A stretch of DNA of 64,000 nt from Lysinibacillus parviboronicapiens (GCF_003049575.1 NZ_PYWI01000015.1:1-64000), one strand, 5' to 3'. Positions 8,340 to 18,301 are shown, numbered from the stretch's first letter. Made by a program: numbers and translations. Notes: a model not told the origin generated them from the sequence alone.

Positions 8340-9263
8340 ATGACTTATATTGTAAAGACTAATCAACTTACAAAAGTATATGAGGGCAATGAAGTTGTAG
8401 CGAATGTCAATTTGCATGTGAAGAAGGGGGAGATATACGGTTTTTTGGGTCCCAATGGTGCAGGGAAAACGACAGTAATGAAAATGTTAACAAACCTTAT
8501 TAAGCCAACAAGTGGGGATATCGAAATTTTTGGTGAAAAATTAACAGATCAATCCTACGAAGTGCTAAAAAGGATGGGAACTATTATAGAATATCCAATT
8601 TTCTACGAGAAATTAACGGCTAGGGAAACCTTGGAACTGCATTGTGAATATATGGGTTATTACAATAAAAATGAAATTAGTCATGTACTTGATTTAGTAA
8701 AGCTAACAAATACGGATAAGAAACGTGTAAAAGACTTTTCACTTGGTATGAAACAGCGATTGGGCATTGCACGAGCAATTATTACAAAACCGGAATTACT
8801 TATCTTGGATGAGCCAATTAACGGTCTTGATCCAATTGGAATTAAGGAGCTTCGTGAGTTATTCATGATGCTTTGTAAAGAATATGGCATAACAATTATA
8901 GTTTCTAGTCACATTTTAGGAGAAATTGAACAATTAGCTGACACGATTGGTGTAATTAATAATGGTAGATTAATAATAGAGGTATCAATGGATAATGTCA
9001 ACCGTAGCCAAACAGAGTATATTGAAATGTTTGTGAGTGATGGGAAGAAAGCTGCTTTCATTTTAGAGAATAAATTAAAGATATCAAACTTTAAACTAAT
9101 TGATGGGCATTGTATTCGGATTTATGAAACGTCCACTTCTCAAAAGGATATTTCAAAAACATTCATTGAACATGATATTGATATTGAAGGAATTAGCAAG
9201 AAAACAAGCTCATTAGAAGATTATTTCTTAAAAATAATTAATGGGGGTGTAGTAAGTGCTTAA
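8340..9263 (+). CDS. ABC transporter ATPase, BcrA/lantibiotic-immunity type
   Basis: 307 residues. Walker A GPNGAGKTT, Q-loop region, signature FSLGMKQRLG, Walker B LLILDEP and H-loop SSHIL are all present. The long C-terminal extension and sequence style match the BcrA/NukF/SpaF-like ATPases that power bacitracin or lantibiotic efflux. The ATG at 8340 has AGGGGGG 7 bases upstream; a further upstream TTG in frame lacks such a site. It overlaps the permease gene by 8 bases. Function in cell-envelope antibiotic resistance is inferred from the family and the adjoining two-component genes. Confidence 0.88.
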   Translation: MTYIVKTNQLTKVYEGNEVVANVNLHVKKGEIYGFLGPNGAGKTTVMKMLTNLIKPTSGDIEIFGEKLTDQSYEVLKRMGTIIEYPIFYEKLTARETLELHCEYMGYYNKNEISHVLDLVKLTNTDKKRVKDFSLGMKQRLGIARAIITKPELLILDEPINGLDPIGIKELRELFMMLCKEYGITIIVSSHILGEIEQLADTIGVINNGRLIIEVSMDNVNRSQTEYIEMFVSDGKKAAFILENKLKISNFKLIDGHCIRIYETSTSQKDISKTFIEHDIDIEGISKKTSSLEDYFLKIINGGVVSA

Positions 9264-9945
9264 TTTAATGCGTTTAGAGATGAAGAAGTATCAGTTAGGC
9301 TCCTATGTAAAAGCAGCTATCATTGCAAATTTCGTCATAGCAGGTTTTATGTTTATGATCCTGTTTATCTCGAAAATAGAAGAAGATAGTGCTATCGAAA
9401 ACTATCAGATAGCACTAACTGTCATTGACTCTTTTGTAAGAGGTGTATTTATTGTCTTTGCTGCTACATTAATTGCCAAACTGATTATTGGAGAATATAA
9501 AAATCGAACAATCACTACAGCATTTATGTATCCGATAAAGAGAAAAAAATTGATTGCCGCCAAGCTTGCAATTGTCATTATATTTACATTCGTTGCTATT
9601 ATTGTTTCTAATGTATTTATTACTACTATATTTTGTTTGGTTAGTACGACCTATCAATTAATCCCGGATACGTTAACAATGACAGTGGTTATGCAACAAA
9701 TCCCTTCCACGTTTATGAATGCTATTGCAGCAACAGGAATGTCTCTAATTCCTTTGTACTTTGGTATGAAAAAATATTCGATTCCAACAACAATACTTTC
9801 ATCCTTATTAATTGTCATGGTCGTATCCTCTAATACGGGTAACTTTTCTTTAAATGACATTATAGTTATCCCGATAACATTAGCAATCATCGGTATTATC
9901 ATTGCCTACTTATCCATTCGAAATATTGAAAGCGTAGATGTTTAA
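9256..9945 (+). CDS. ABC-2 type permease, lantibiotic/bacitracin exporter
   Basis: 229 residues with about six hydrophobic helices (for example near residues 20-40, 60-80, 105-125, 150-170, 180-200 and 205-225). It is the membrane partner of the ATPase just upstream. The GTG start at 9256 overlaps the end of the ATPase gene, with GGGGG about 10 bases before, so the two are translationally coupled. A second permease subunit, common in SpaEFG-like systems, is absent. Confidence 0.82.
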   Translation: MLNLMRLEMKKYQLGSYVKAAIIANFVIAGFMFMILFISKIEEDSAIENYQIALTVIDSFVRGVFIVFAATLIAKLIIGEYKNRTITTAFMYPIKRKKLIAAKLAIVIIFTFVAIIVSNVFITTIFCLVSTTYQLIPDTLTMTVVMQQIPSTFMNAIAATGMSLIPLYFGMKKYSIPTTILSSLLIVMVVSSNTGNFSLNDIIVIPITLAIIGIIIAYLSIRNIESVDV

Positions 9946-9980
9946 GGTGCCAGGCACCCAAACAATGGCACCCAAACAAT
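9946..9980 (+). repeat. GGTGCCAGGCACC palindrome with 14-bp tandem repeat
   Basis: A 13-bp palindrome at 9946-9958 overlaps two tandem copies of GGCACCCAAACAAT (9953-9966 and 9967-9980). It starts right after the permease stop. Similar palindromes recur between genes in bacilli; that comparison is from memory. Confidence 0.65.
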
Positions 9981-10008
9981 TCTGACAATTTAACATAATA
10001 GCCCCTAA

Positions 10009-10057
10009 GCCAGGAACTTTAACAATGTTACTTTGTTAGAGTTTCTGGCATTTTTTT
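10009..10057 (+). terminator. Terminator after the ABC permease
   Basis: A 17-bp stem (10009-10025 with 10033-10049, a few G-U pairs) is followed by seven T. The T tract runs into the 3' end of mntH on the other strand. Confidence 0.88.
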
Positions 10058-11321
10058 ATGCAAATATAGTTTCCCATAATAAATAAATATTTAGCGCAAC
10101 AACTATTACTACCACAATCCAACCTAGTCCAGTTGTTACACGATGATTGACAAGACTGCCCATAATGTCTCTTTTACTTGTAAACATGACAAGAGGCACA
10201 AGAGCAAAAGCAATACCAAATGATAGAATGACTTGACTTAGCACAAGTGCATAAGTAGCATTGACGCCAGATGCAATAATGGCAATTGGGGGAATCATAG
10301 TAATTGCTCGGCGTAAGTACAATGGAATTTTTCTTCGAATAAAGCCCTGCATAACTACGTCCCCTGCTAATGTCCCGACAGAAGAACTTGCCAGCCCTGC
10401 AATGAGAAGCCCAAGCCCAAAGGAGACTGCTGCCATCGGGCCAAGTGCATCACGTAATCCGTTATAGGCTATATCTAAATCCTCTACTACTAATCCTTGT
10501 GTATGGAACACAGCTGCTGCAATGATTAACATACTCATATTAATCGCACCAGCAATAACCATCGCGATGACAATATCGATAAACTCAAAGCGGAAAATTC
10601 TGCGTTTTTCCCCATCATTTCGCCCAACAACACGGCTTTGTGTTAATGAAGAATGTAAATAAATAGCGTGTGGCATAACCGTCGCGCCTAAAATACCTGT
10701 TGCAAGTAATAGAGAGTCAACACCTTCAAATTGTGGTGTGAAAATTCCTATTGCTACATCGCCCCAATTCGGTTGCGCTAAAAATGTTTGGAAAGCGAAT
10801 GCTAATACGACAATTAACACCATACCAGAAATACCTGCCTCAAATGCTCTAAAACCTCTACGTTGTAATTCTAGAATAGCAAATGACCCGACTGCGGTAA
10901 TAAGTGCGGCTGGAAGCATCGGAATGTTAAACAATAAGTAAAGGCCGAGTGCTGCTCCAATGAACTCCGCAAGATCAGTTGCGATGATAACCAATTCAGC
11001 TTGTATCCATAGAAAGATTGATGTTTTTTTAGAAAAGTGCTCACGTGAGACTTCCGGTAAATTCTTTCCAGTCGCTATGCCTAATTTTGCTGATAATGAT
11101 TGAATGAGTACAGCCATTAAATTTGAAAATGCGATGACCCACAGAAGTAAATAACCGTACTGTGAGCCAGCCGTAATATTTGTTGCAAAGTTGCCAGGAT
11201 CTATATAGGCAACAGCTGCGATGAAGGCTGGGCCAAGGAAGGGGAGAATGCGTCTCCAACCTTGAATATCGCCATCTAAAACCGCCTCAGCTGTCGGCTT
11301 AATATTGCGTTTATAAACCAT
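10056..11321 (-). CDS. mntH: Manganese transporter MntH (NRAMP family)
   Basis: A proton-coupled Mn(II) importer of the plasma membrane. 421 residues with about 11 helices. The metal-site motif in helix 1 (AYIDPGNFATNI) and the helix 6 motif (VMPHAIYLHS) are intact. The ATG at 11321 is chosen because GAGGGA lies 7 bases upstream; an in-frame ATG 30 bases earlier has no such site. A MntR-like operator sits at 11363-11376, about 40 bases before the start, so repression by Mn-loaded MntR is likely. Confidence 0.94.
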   Translation of the reverse strand: MVYKRNIKPTAEAVLDGDIQGWRRILPFLGPAFIAAVAYIDPGNFATNITAGSQYGYLLLWVIAFSNLMAVLIQSLSAKLGIATGKNLPEVSREHFSKKTSIFLWIQAELVIIATDLAEFIGAALGLYLLFNIPMLPAALITAVGSFAILELQRRGFRAFEAGISGMVLIVVLAFAFQTFLAQPNWGDVAIGIFTPQFEGVDSLLLATGILGATVMPHAIYLHSSLTQSRVVGRNDGEKRRIFRFEFIDIVIAMVIAGAINMSMLIIAAAVFHTQGLVVEDLDIAYNGLRDALGPMAAVSFGLGLLIAGLASSSVGTLAGDVVMQGFIRRKIPLYLRRAITMIPPIAIIASGVNATYALVLSQVILSFGIAFALVPLVMFTSKRDIMGSLVNHRVTTGLGWIVVVIVVALNIYLLWETIFA

Positions 11322-11362
11322 AACGTTCCCTCGTTTCAAAAAGTATCTCAAAAGAAATAAAG

Positions 11363-11376
11363 TTTCCCTAAGGAAA
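11363..11376 (-). promoter_or_regulatory. MntR-type operator of mntH
   Basis: TTTCCCTAAGGAAA is a near-perfect dyad resembling the B. subtilis MntR box (TTTGCCTTAAGGAAA), placed directly upstream of mntH. The remaining intergenic stretch to 11658 holds no gene; several CTAAGGT words occur in 11470-11545 without a structure I recognise. Confidence 0.78.
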
Positions 11377-11658
11377 AATAATATACTACTATTCTATAGC
11401 TTGAACTGATAAATGTGAAGTTGTTTGCTCATTTCTAAAAAAAAATTAGATGACAGCAAAGTTTCATTGCTCTAAGGTACCTCTCTTCCTAAGGTAGATG
11501 TTGCAGTCCTAGCGGGGGATTTCTATGTTTTACTCTAAGGTGTTTAAGGATGACATGTTTTGATGTCACTGTTCTTCACTGTTCTCATCATTTTCTAATT
11601 AGACTTTGACACCCAATGTAGTTTACGATGAAAATAAAACGGTGAGGAATGACACCAC

Positions 11659-12354
11659 ATGACGAATCGAATATTAATTATAGAAGACGAAGAAAGCATT
11701 GCTCGTGTATTGCAATTAGAGCTTCAATTTGAGGGTTATGAGGCAGAAATGGCTCATACGGGAACGGACGGCTTGCTGAAATATCGTGAACAACAATGGG
11801 ACTTGATCCTTCTGGATGTCATGTTGCCGGAGATGAGCGGGATTGATGTACTAAAGCGTATTCGTGCAACAGAGTTGCAAACACCTGTTATTATGCTTAC
11901 AGCTAAAAGTGATGTTGAGGATAAGGTAAAGGGCCTGGACTTGGGGGCGAATGATTATATAACAAAGCCATTTGAAATTGAAGAATTACTCGCTCGTATT
12001 CGGACAGCATTAAGATTTTCACAAAAAATTAATGGCCAAGAAGTAGCACAACTGTATGGACAGTTATCTATCGATGAACAAACAAGAGAGGTTGTTTATT
12101 ACGGTAACAATGTACAACTAACACCACGTGAGTATGACCTACTTTTATATTTACTGAAGCACCCTAAGCAAGTACTAACGCGGGAGCAGATTTTAGAGGC
12201 TGTATGGGGCTACGATTATTACGGTGATACGAATGTTGTAGATGTCTATATTCGTTATGTACGTCACAAGCTTGAAACTGCTAGCAATGAGCCAATAATC
12301 CATACGGTGCGCGGTGTTGGGTATGTGCTAAAGGAGCACAAGCATGAGACTTAA
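11659..12354 (+). CDS. OmpR-family response regulator (YkoG/ArlR-like)
   Basis: 231 residues. N-terminal receiver domain with acidic pocket (IIEDE), phosphoacceptor Asp53 in LLDVMLPEMSG and Lys in ITKPF; C-terminal OmpR/PhoB winged helix ending GVGYVLKEH. It overlaps the kinase gene by 11 bases. The order regulator-kinase-PepSY matches B. subtilis ykoG-ykoH-ykoI. The probable regulon includes the neighbouring PepSY genes. Confidence 0.9.
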   Translation: MTNRILIIEDEESIARVLQLELQFEGYEAEMAHTGTDGLLKYREQQWDLILLDVMLPEMSGIDVLKRIRATELQTPVIMLTAKSDVEDKVKGLDLGANDYITKPFEIEELLARIRTALRFSQKINGQEVAQLYGQLSIDEQTREVVYYGNNVQLTPREYDLLLYLLKHPKQVLTREQILEAVWGYDYYGDTNVVDVYIRYVRHKLETASNEPIIHTVRGVGYVLKEHKHET

Positions 12355-13636
12355 AACAAAAATCCATCTGCTCACAACGCTATTGATGTTGGTGATTTTA
12401 GTAGCGACTAACAGTGGCATTTACTTTTTATATGAGAAACTTGCTGATAATACTGAAGAAAAGCAGCTACAGCAGCGTGCAGATGAGCTCAGTACCGCAC
12501 TCAGTCAACTAGATGAACAAAGCAATTTGCAGCAGGTTTTACGCGCATATATGCCAACGGACGGAGCTGTTTATATCTATGATGGAGAGCAGTTGAAGAT
12601 GAAGGTACAAACGACACTAAATATGCCGGACGTACCTTACATTACGTATGATATGCCTGTAATTTGGACTGATGGGACTGTAGTACAAGTTGAGTTAATG
12701 CAGTCAATGGAAGAAGTAGCTAACATGATGGGCCTACTTAAAATCATTTTAGTCGTGGTAACACTGGTGGCAATGATTCCTATCTTTTTAGCGAGCCTTG
12801 CGCTTAGTAATTTGATTTTACAGCCGCTTGAACGATTAAGTCAGACAATGAAAAAAAGCGCTGAGACAGGGACATATGAAAAAATTGAAATCCTCGATAA
12901 AAATCGTGATGAGCTTACTGAAATTAGCTATACATTTAATGGCATGATGGAAAAGCTTGAACAGCACTACCAAAAACAACAGCAGTTTGTCTCGAATGCT
13001 TCACACGAGTTAAAAACACCTATTACAGTTATTGAAAGCTATGCAAAATTACTGTTACGTAGAGGTTTTGACAATAAAGAAGTCGCACAAGAATCTCTCC
13101 AAGCGATTGTAAATGAATCCGCGCATATGCATGAAATGGTGCTACAATTATTAGATTTAGCGAAAAACAAAGAGCAACTTGCTGTGCATTATGTACAATT
13201 AGAGCTTAATCCGTTACTAAAAAAGGCTGCGTCACAAATGCAACAAGCGTATCATCGCTCATTTATTGTTGATACAGAGATGCCCAAATATATTTATAGT
13301 GATGAGAAAATAGTGAAGCAACTTCTTTTCATTTTGCTTGATAATGCGCGCAAATACAGCGATGGTGAGGTACAGTTACGTGCAACAGAAACCCCAAGCC
13401 ATGTCCTTATCACCATTCAGGATTTTGGTATCGGTATTCCAGAAGCACATATCCCACATTTATTTGAGCGCTTTTATCGAGTAGCAGAGGACCGCAATCG
13501 AAAAACTGGAGGTACAGGTTTAGGGCTAGCTATTGCGCAGGAGCTTGCCGATCAGCTAGCTATTACAATTGAGGTCAAAAGTATAGTTGGGAAGGGTTCT
13601 TCCTTTACACTGCACGTGCCGAAGGAGGAGCAATGA
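12344..13636 (+). CDS. Sensor histidine kinase (YkoH/ArlS-like)
   Basis: 430 residues. Two membrane segments (about 8-30 and 133-157) flank a 100-residue extracytoplasmic sensor, then HAMP, dimerisation domain with His221 in NASHELKTP, and an ATPase domain with N box LLDNARKYS, G1 DFGIGIP and G2 GGTGLGLAI. AAGGAG precedes the ATG by 7 bases. Cognate to the regulator just upstream; the ligand is unknown. Confidence 0.9.
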   Translation: MRLKTKIHLLTTLLMLVILVATNSGIYFLYEKLADNTEEKQLQQRADELSTALSQLDEQSNLQQVLRAYMPTDGAVYIYDGEQLKMKVQTTLNMPDVPYITYDMPVIWTDGTVVQVELMQSMEEVANMMGLLKIILVVVTLVAMIPIFLASLALSNLILQPLERLSQTMKKSAETGTYEKIEILDKNRDELTEISYTFNGMMEKLEQHYQKQQQFVSNASHELKTPITVIESYAKLLLRRGFDNKEVAQESLQAIVNESAHMHEMVLQLLDLAKNKEQLAVHYVQLELNPLLKKAASQMQQAYHRSFIVDTEMPKYIYSDEKIVKQLLFILLDNARKYSDGEVQLRATETPSHVLITIQDFGIGIPEAHIPHLFERFYRVAEDRNRKTGGTGLGLAIAQELADQLAITIEVKSIVGKGSSFTLHVPKEEQ

Positions 13637-14310
13637 TGAAAAAATGGACGATTCCAGTTTCGATAATGATCATTTTATGCAGTTTTTCACTATGGTTTCT
13701 GCAAGATCGTTTCTTTCGCGATAAACCGCTAGGAGAAGCAGAGGCAATTTCACGTATCGAAGAGCTTTATAATGGACAAGTGGAGCATATTAAGAAAAGA
13801 GGAGAGAACTACGAAATAGTTTTTTTCCGAGGTGGTGCTACCTATGCTATTGAGTTGAATCAGCATACACAACAGGTAAGTAATTTAAAAATTAAAAAGC
13901 CCGCTAATAAACTGCTCACAGAGCAAGAAATTCGGCCAAGAGCATTAGCCCATACTCCTGGTATGATAGACAGTGTAACCTTAACTGACACTACCTATAT
14001 GGTGCAAATTAAGAAAGAAGATATGGTGAAAAAGCTTACGCTTGATGCTTATACTGGAAAGGTATTAACAGAGGTAGAGGTGCAGCAGGTGACAGAGCCT
14101 GATGAAGGAACGAGTGTAATTTCCAAGCAGCAGGCGATTCAAATTGCCTTACAGCAGCTAAATGGCGAAGTTGATTCGGTTGATTATGAGAAAACAGAAG
14201 ATGGCGGTTATTACTTAGTGGAAATCGAAACCGACAAGGATGAGGCTGTTTTTCAAATACATGCAGTTTCTGGTAAAGTGTTGTCAGTTACTTGGGACAA
14301 CGATCATTAA
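13636..14310 (+). CDS. PepSY-domain membrane-anchored protein (YkoI-like)
   Basis: 224 residues with an N-terminal signal-anchor (about 5-20) and an extracytoplasmic part holding two PepSY-like repeats: one around 30-95 and one around 155-224 (ISKQQAIQIALQQLNGEV... VSGKVLSVTW). PepSY domains are often linked to protease inhibition or cell-envelope sensing. The start overlaps the kinase stop (ATGATGA), and the second ATG is preferred for its 7-base spacing from GGAGG. Same operon as the two-component system. Confidence 0.8.
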   Translation: MKKWTIPVSIMIILCSFSLWFLQDRFFRDKPLGEAEAISRIEELYNGQVEHIKKRGENYEIVFFRGGATYAIELNQHTQQVSNLKIKKPANKLLTEQEIRPRALAHTPGMIDSVTLTDTTYMVQIKKEDMVKKLTLDAYTGKVLTEVEVQQVTEPDEGTSVISKQQAIQIALQQLNGEVDSVDYEKTEDGGYYLVEIETDKDEAVFQIHAVSGKVLSVTWDNDH

Positions 14311-14420
14311 AGAGCTGATATAAAGAAAAAGGTCTTCTCATGAAATTCTAATCTTTCTCTTATTGTCCTATCATCTTTACTTGATAAGCTAAGGATAGAT
14401 AAAACAAAGGAGAGATGGAT

Positions 14421-14960
14421 ATGAAAAAAATCGTTATAATTCCGGCAATAGTTGGTGTCCTTGGCATTGGTGCGGTAATTGGCTCGACATCTTTATTAAC
14501 AGGGAATGCACAAGAGAAAAAGATTCTAACAATGCAAGAAATTGAGAAAAAGGCATTATCAGTAGTAAATGGTACGGTGTCAGACATCGAATTCGAAAAG
14601 AATCGTTACAATTCTGTATACGAAGTAGAGGTTCGCACTGAAACGGAAGAATATGACTTGAAATTCGATGCCGTTACAGGAAAGTTGTTGAAGCAAAAGA
14701 AAGAACGATTAGACAATGATGATTTAGATGACGATATGGGGGGAAATCTCCAAGCTACGACTAACACTACAGCAACTACAATAACAAAAGAGCAGGCAAT
14801 AGAAAAAGCTTTAACGAAGGCAAAGGGTACAGTGACAAAAATCAAGATGGATGATGGCGTTTATGAAATTGAAATCGTAGACGGACAGCTTGAATATGAA
14901 ATAGACATCAATGCTTTGACAGGCGAAATTGTGAGTTTTGAACAAGATATTGAAGATTAA
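14421..14960 (+). CDS. Secreted PepSY-domain protein
   Basis: 179 residues. Signal peptide or anchor MKKIVIIPAIVGVLGIGAV, then two PepSY repeats (about 35-95, and 115-179 ending DINALTGEIVSFEQ) separated by an acidic, Thr-rich linker. GGAG 8 bases before selects the ATG at 14421. A 110-base gap from the previous PepSY gene leaves room for its own promoter. It is a paralogue of the upstream protein and probably a target of the same regulator (inference). Confidence 0.82.
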   Translation: MKKIVIIPAIVGVLGIGAVIGSTSLLTGNAQEKKILTMQEIEKKALSVVNGTVSDIEFEKNRYNSVYEVEVRTETEEYDLKFDAVTGKLLKQKKERLDNDDLDDDMGGNLQATTNTTATTITKEQAIEKALTKAKGTVTKIKMDDGVYEIEIVDGQLEYEIDINALTGEIVSFEQDIED

Positions 14961-14970
14961 AATCGGACAG

Positions 14971-15010
14971 CTACCTTAAAAGTGAGTGTATACTTTTAAG
15001 GTAGTTTTTT
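14971..15010 (+). terminator. Terminator after the PepSY genes
   Basis: A perfect 13-bp stem CTACCTTAAAAGT/ACTTTTAAGGTAG is followed by six T. Confidence 0.93.
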
Positions 15011-15119
15011 ACGTTAAGAAGGGGATGGAAATCGTTCAGCACTCTTTGTTGGCTAAGGTACTGATAAGCTATCTTAAAAGAATATACAATACCTATACTT
15101 TTCACCTTTACTTTTTCAA

Positions 15120-15149
15120 TTGACAAGCGTAATATGACATCATTATAAA
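15120..15149 (+). promoter_or_regulatory. sigma-A promoter of kimA
   Basis: Consensus TTGACA (15120-15125) and TATAAA (15144-15149) with 18-bp spacing end just upstream of the c-di-AMP riboswitch. Confidence 0.8.
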
Positions 15150-15164
15150 AGTTTCAAATTTCTA

Positions 15165-15298
15165 AATCGCTGAAGCAAATAGACGCGGGGGAACCAATTT
15201 CGTGGATTGTATAGGCAATCCTTGGGGTGAATCTCTTTATTACTGAAGAGTAGGGCTACTCATGGCCCGAATCCGACAGCTAACCCCGTAAGCGTTAA
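15165..15298 (+). ncRNA. c-di-AMP riboswitch (ydaO/yuaA class)
   Basis: Conserved ydaO-class blocks are present in order: GCGGGGGAACC, CTTGGGGTGAATC, a purine-rich segment with AGGGCTACTC, CCGAATCCGACAGCTAACC and GTAAGCG. CGCT at the 5' end pairs with AGCG at the 3' end. Terminator and potassium-transporter gene follow, as in B. subtilis kimA, where c-di-AMP switches expression off. Confidence 0.95.
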
Positions 15299-15325
15299 GA
15301 GCAGAAAAATTGAAGCTTGCAGACG

Positions 15326-15374
15326 AAAAAACGTCTACAAGTCGTATTTAGTGATGACTTGTAGACGTTTTTTA
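15326..15374 (+). terminator. Riboswitch-controlled terminator of kimA
   Basis: A perfect 17-bp stem (15326-15342/15357-15373 region, arms with ACGTCTACAAGTC) ends in TTTTTT. Confidence 0.93.
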
Positions 15375-15482
15375 TCTTCATTCAGCTATCGTGTTGTAGT
15401 ATTGAAGCGGTAGCAAGCCTGTCTAAGCGAATATTGATTTAGAAACGAGAAACACACTCTATGAAACTAGAAGGTGTTTAGT

Positions 15483-17306
15483 ATGGGATCTTCATTCAAA
15501 CGTTATGTTATCGGAAAACCTTTAAAATCCGATGCGCTCGGGGAACAAAAGCTTAGTAAAACAAAGGCGCTTGCTATCTTATCATCGGATGCGTTGTCAT
15601 CTGTTGCGTACGGACCAGAGCAAATTTTATTAGTGCTCATGACAGTAAGTGCGATTGCATTTTGGTATTCTTTACCGATAGCATTCGGAGTAGCAGTGCT
15701 GCTCGTGGCACTCATCTTATCGTATCGTCAGGTTATTTATGCCTATCCACATGGTGGTGGGGCGTATGTCGTCTCTCGTGAAAATTTAGGTGTCAATGCA
15801 GGTCTTGTAGCAGGTGGTTCACTACTCGTGGATTATATATTAACAGTTGCTGTTAGTGTTTCTGCGGGAACGGATGCTATTACTTCGGCCTTCCCAAGCT
15901 TACATGCATATAACGTAGTCATTGCTGTGTTCTTTGTTATTTGTTTAACGCTTTTAAATCTACGAGGTGTTACAGAATCTGCATCCATTTTAGCTTACCC
16001 TGTATACCTATTTGTAGCAGTAATGCTGCTATTAATTGCAGTAGGGATTTATAATGTAGCAACAGGGCAAGTACCCGCAGATCTCCATCCAAAAATAGGT
16101 ACACCAGTTGCGGGGATTAGCCTGTTTCTATTATTAAAGGCATTTGCTTCAGGTAGTTCTGCTCTGACAGGTGTAGAAGCAATTTCTAATGCCATACCAA
16201 ATTTTAAAAATCCTGCTCCCACAAATGCAGCTAAAACTTTACTAGCAATGGGAGGCATTTTAGCGGTGCTATTTATTGGTATCGTGAGTCTAGCCTATTT
16301 CTATGGAGTGGTACCAAATGAACAGGCAACAGTGGTATCACAAATTGCAGAGGCGAGTGTTGGGCGCAATATGTTTTACTATATTGTGCAAGGAACAACT
16401 GCAATGATATTGGTGCTTGCTGCCAATACAGGTTATTCAGCTTTTCCGTTACTTGCGGTAAATTTATCGAAGGACGGCTTTATTCCAAGAATATTTCAAA
16501 TTCGTGGGGATCGTCTTGGCTATTCGAATGGCATTTTGATGCTTGGGGCAGCAGCAATTGTGCTAATTATTTTGTTTGATGGGACAACAGAGCTTTTAAT
16601 TCCACTTTATGCAGTGGGTGTTTTTATCCCGTTTACATTAGCCCAGACAGGTATGATGCGAAAATGGTGGCGTGAAAAGCCAAGTGGCTGGATGGCAAAA
16701 TTTACAGTGAATACGATTGGTGCAGCGATTTCATTTATTGTTGCGATGATGTTTTTTGTGACAAAGTTAGCCCAAGTATGGCCAGTATTTATATTTTTAC
16801 CAATTATTATTGGGCTGTTTCATCGCATTAAGCTACATTATGATGCAGTGGGAGAACAGCTCAGATTAGATCATGTAGCATTACCGAATGTAGAGGGCAA
16901 TGTCTTTATTGTGCCAGTAGCTGGCATTACTAAAGTGGTAGAAAACTCATTGCATTATGCGCAGTCGCTAAAGGTAGAGAAAATTATTGCCTTCTATGTG
17001 GCATTCGATCAAGCAGATGCAAAAGCATTTGAAGAGAAATGGAAGGCTTGGAAACCAGATGTGCGACTTGTCACTTACTATTCGCAGTATCGTAGTATTA
17101 CACAACCATTGAAAAAATTTATCGACAAGGTTGAACATCAATATGCGAAAACAGATTATCAAGTTACAGTTGTCATTCCACAATTTTTACCGAAAAAAGG
17201 TTGGCATCATATGTTACACAATCAATCGAGTCTATTAATTCGTACATCGTTGTTATTTCACAAAAATGTCGTCATTATGACAGTACCTTTCCATTTATCA
17301 AAATAA
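15483..17306 (+). CDS. kimA: High-affinity potassium transporter KimA
   Basis: 607 residues: about 12 helices of the APC fold (residues 25-450), then a cytosolic C-terminal domain of about 150 residues that in KimA binds c-di-AMP. The N terminus (KPLKSDALGEQKLSKTKALAI, then SSDALSSVAYGPEQIL) is diagnostic for this family, formerly YdaO. The protein imports K+ with protons. AGAAGGTG lies 6-8 bases before the ATG at 15483; the in-frame GTG at 15474 has no site. Expression is limited by the c-di-AMP riboswitch, so the same nucleotide controls both transcript and protein. Confidence 0.95.
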   Translation: MGSSFKRYVIGKPLKSDALGEQKLSKTKALAILSSDALSSVAYGPEQILLVLMTVSAIAFWYSLPIAFGVAVLLVALILSYRQVIYAYPHGGGAYVVSRENLGVNAGLVAGGSLLVDYILTVAVSVSAGTDAITSAFPSLHAYNVVIAVFFVICLTLLNLRGVTESASILAYPVYLFVAVMLLLIAVGIYNVATGQVPADLHPKIGTPVAGISLFLLLKAFASGSSALTGVEAISNAIPNFKNPAPTNAAKTLLAMGGILAVLFIGIVSLAYFYGVVPNEQATVVSQIAEASVGRNMFYYIVQGTTAMILVLAANTGYSAFPLLAVNLSKDGFIPRIFQIRGDRLGYSNGILMLGAAAIVLIILFDGTTELLIPLYAVGVFIPFTLAQTGMMRKWWREKPSGWMAKFTVNTIGAAISFIVAMMFFVTKLAQVWPVFIFLPIIIGLFHRIKLHYDAVGEQLRLDHVALPNVEGNVFIVPVAGITKVVENSLHYAQSLKVEKIIAFYVAFDQADAKAFEEKWKAWKPDVRLVTYYSQYRSITQPLKKFIDKVEHQYAKTDYQVTVVIPQFLPKKGWHHMLHNQSSLLIRTSLLFHKNVVIMTVPFHLSK

Positions 17307-17437
17307 TGACTAGCATGGTCGAAAATAGTCTGATATAATCAGAACATTGATGTGAAACACGAACGTTCACTGTCAAAAAGTGCAGGAATACCAGTTAATT
17401 CCGAAAATTTAAAATAATCCTATTATTAATATTCATA

Positions 17438-17466
17438 TTGAATGTACAAAAGTGGATGTTTATAAT
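17438..17466 (+). promoter_or_regulatory. sigma-A promoter of xpt-pbuX
   Basis: TTGAAT and TATAAT with a 17-bp spacer lie about 25 bases before the guanine riboswitch. A palindrome GAACGTTC occurs about 80 bases upstream (near 17360); whether it is a PurR site is unclear. Confidence 0.8.
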
Positions 17467-17487
17467 AAGGACATTCTAACAGCTTAA

Positions 17488-17577
17488 TACCATTTCACTC
17501 ATATAATAGCGAGAATAGGGCTCGCGAGTTTCTACCGATTTACCGTAAATGAATCGACTATGGGTAGCAATGTTTTA
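17488..17577 (+). ncRNA. Guanine riboswitch (purine class)
   Basis: Purine-aptamer core: TCATATAAT, then hairpin loops GAGTTTCTACC and ACCGTAAAT, then CGACTATGGG. The C in GACTATG (position 74 of the xpt aptamer, U in adenine riboswitches) points to guanine/hypoxanthine specificity. It precedes xpt-pbuX with a terminator between them. Confidence 0.96.
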
Positions 17578-17630
17578 GAAGACCTCCTACAAGTTGGTGA
17601 GCCGTTTTTCTAATTGTGTCGACGTTTTTG

Positions 17631-18300
<670 letters not shown>

Positions 18301-18301
<1 letters not shown>

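Noticed and set aside
11395..11600. Possible manganese (yybP-ykoY) riboswitch near mntH
   Set aside because: The conserved loops are not present on either strand; only scattered CTAAGGT words.
17352..17370. PurR box or LexA box around GAACGTTC
   Set aside because: Spacing fits neither consensus well; kept only as a remark with the xpt promoter.
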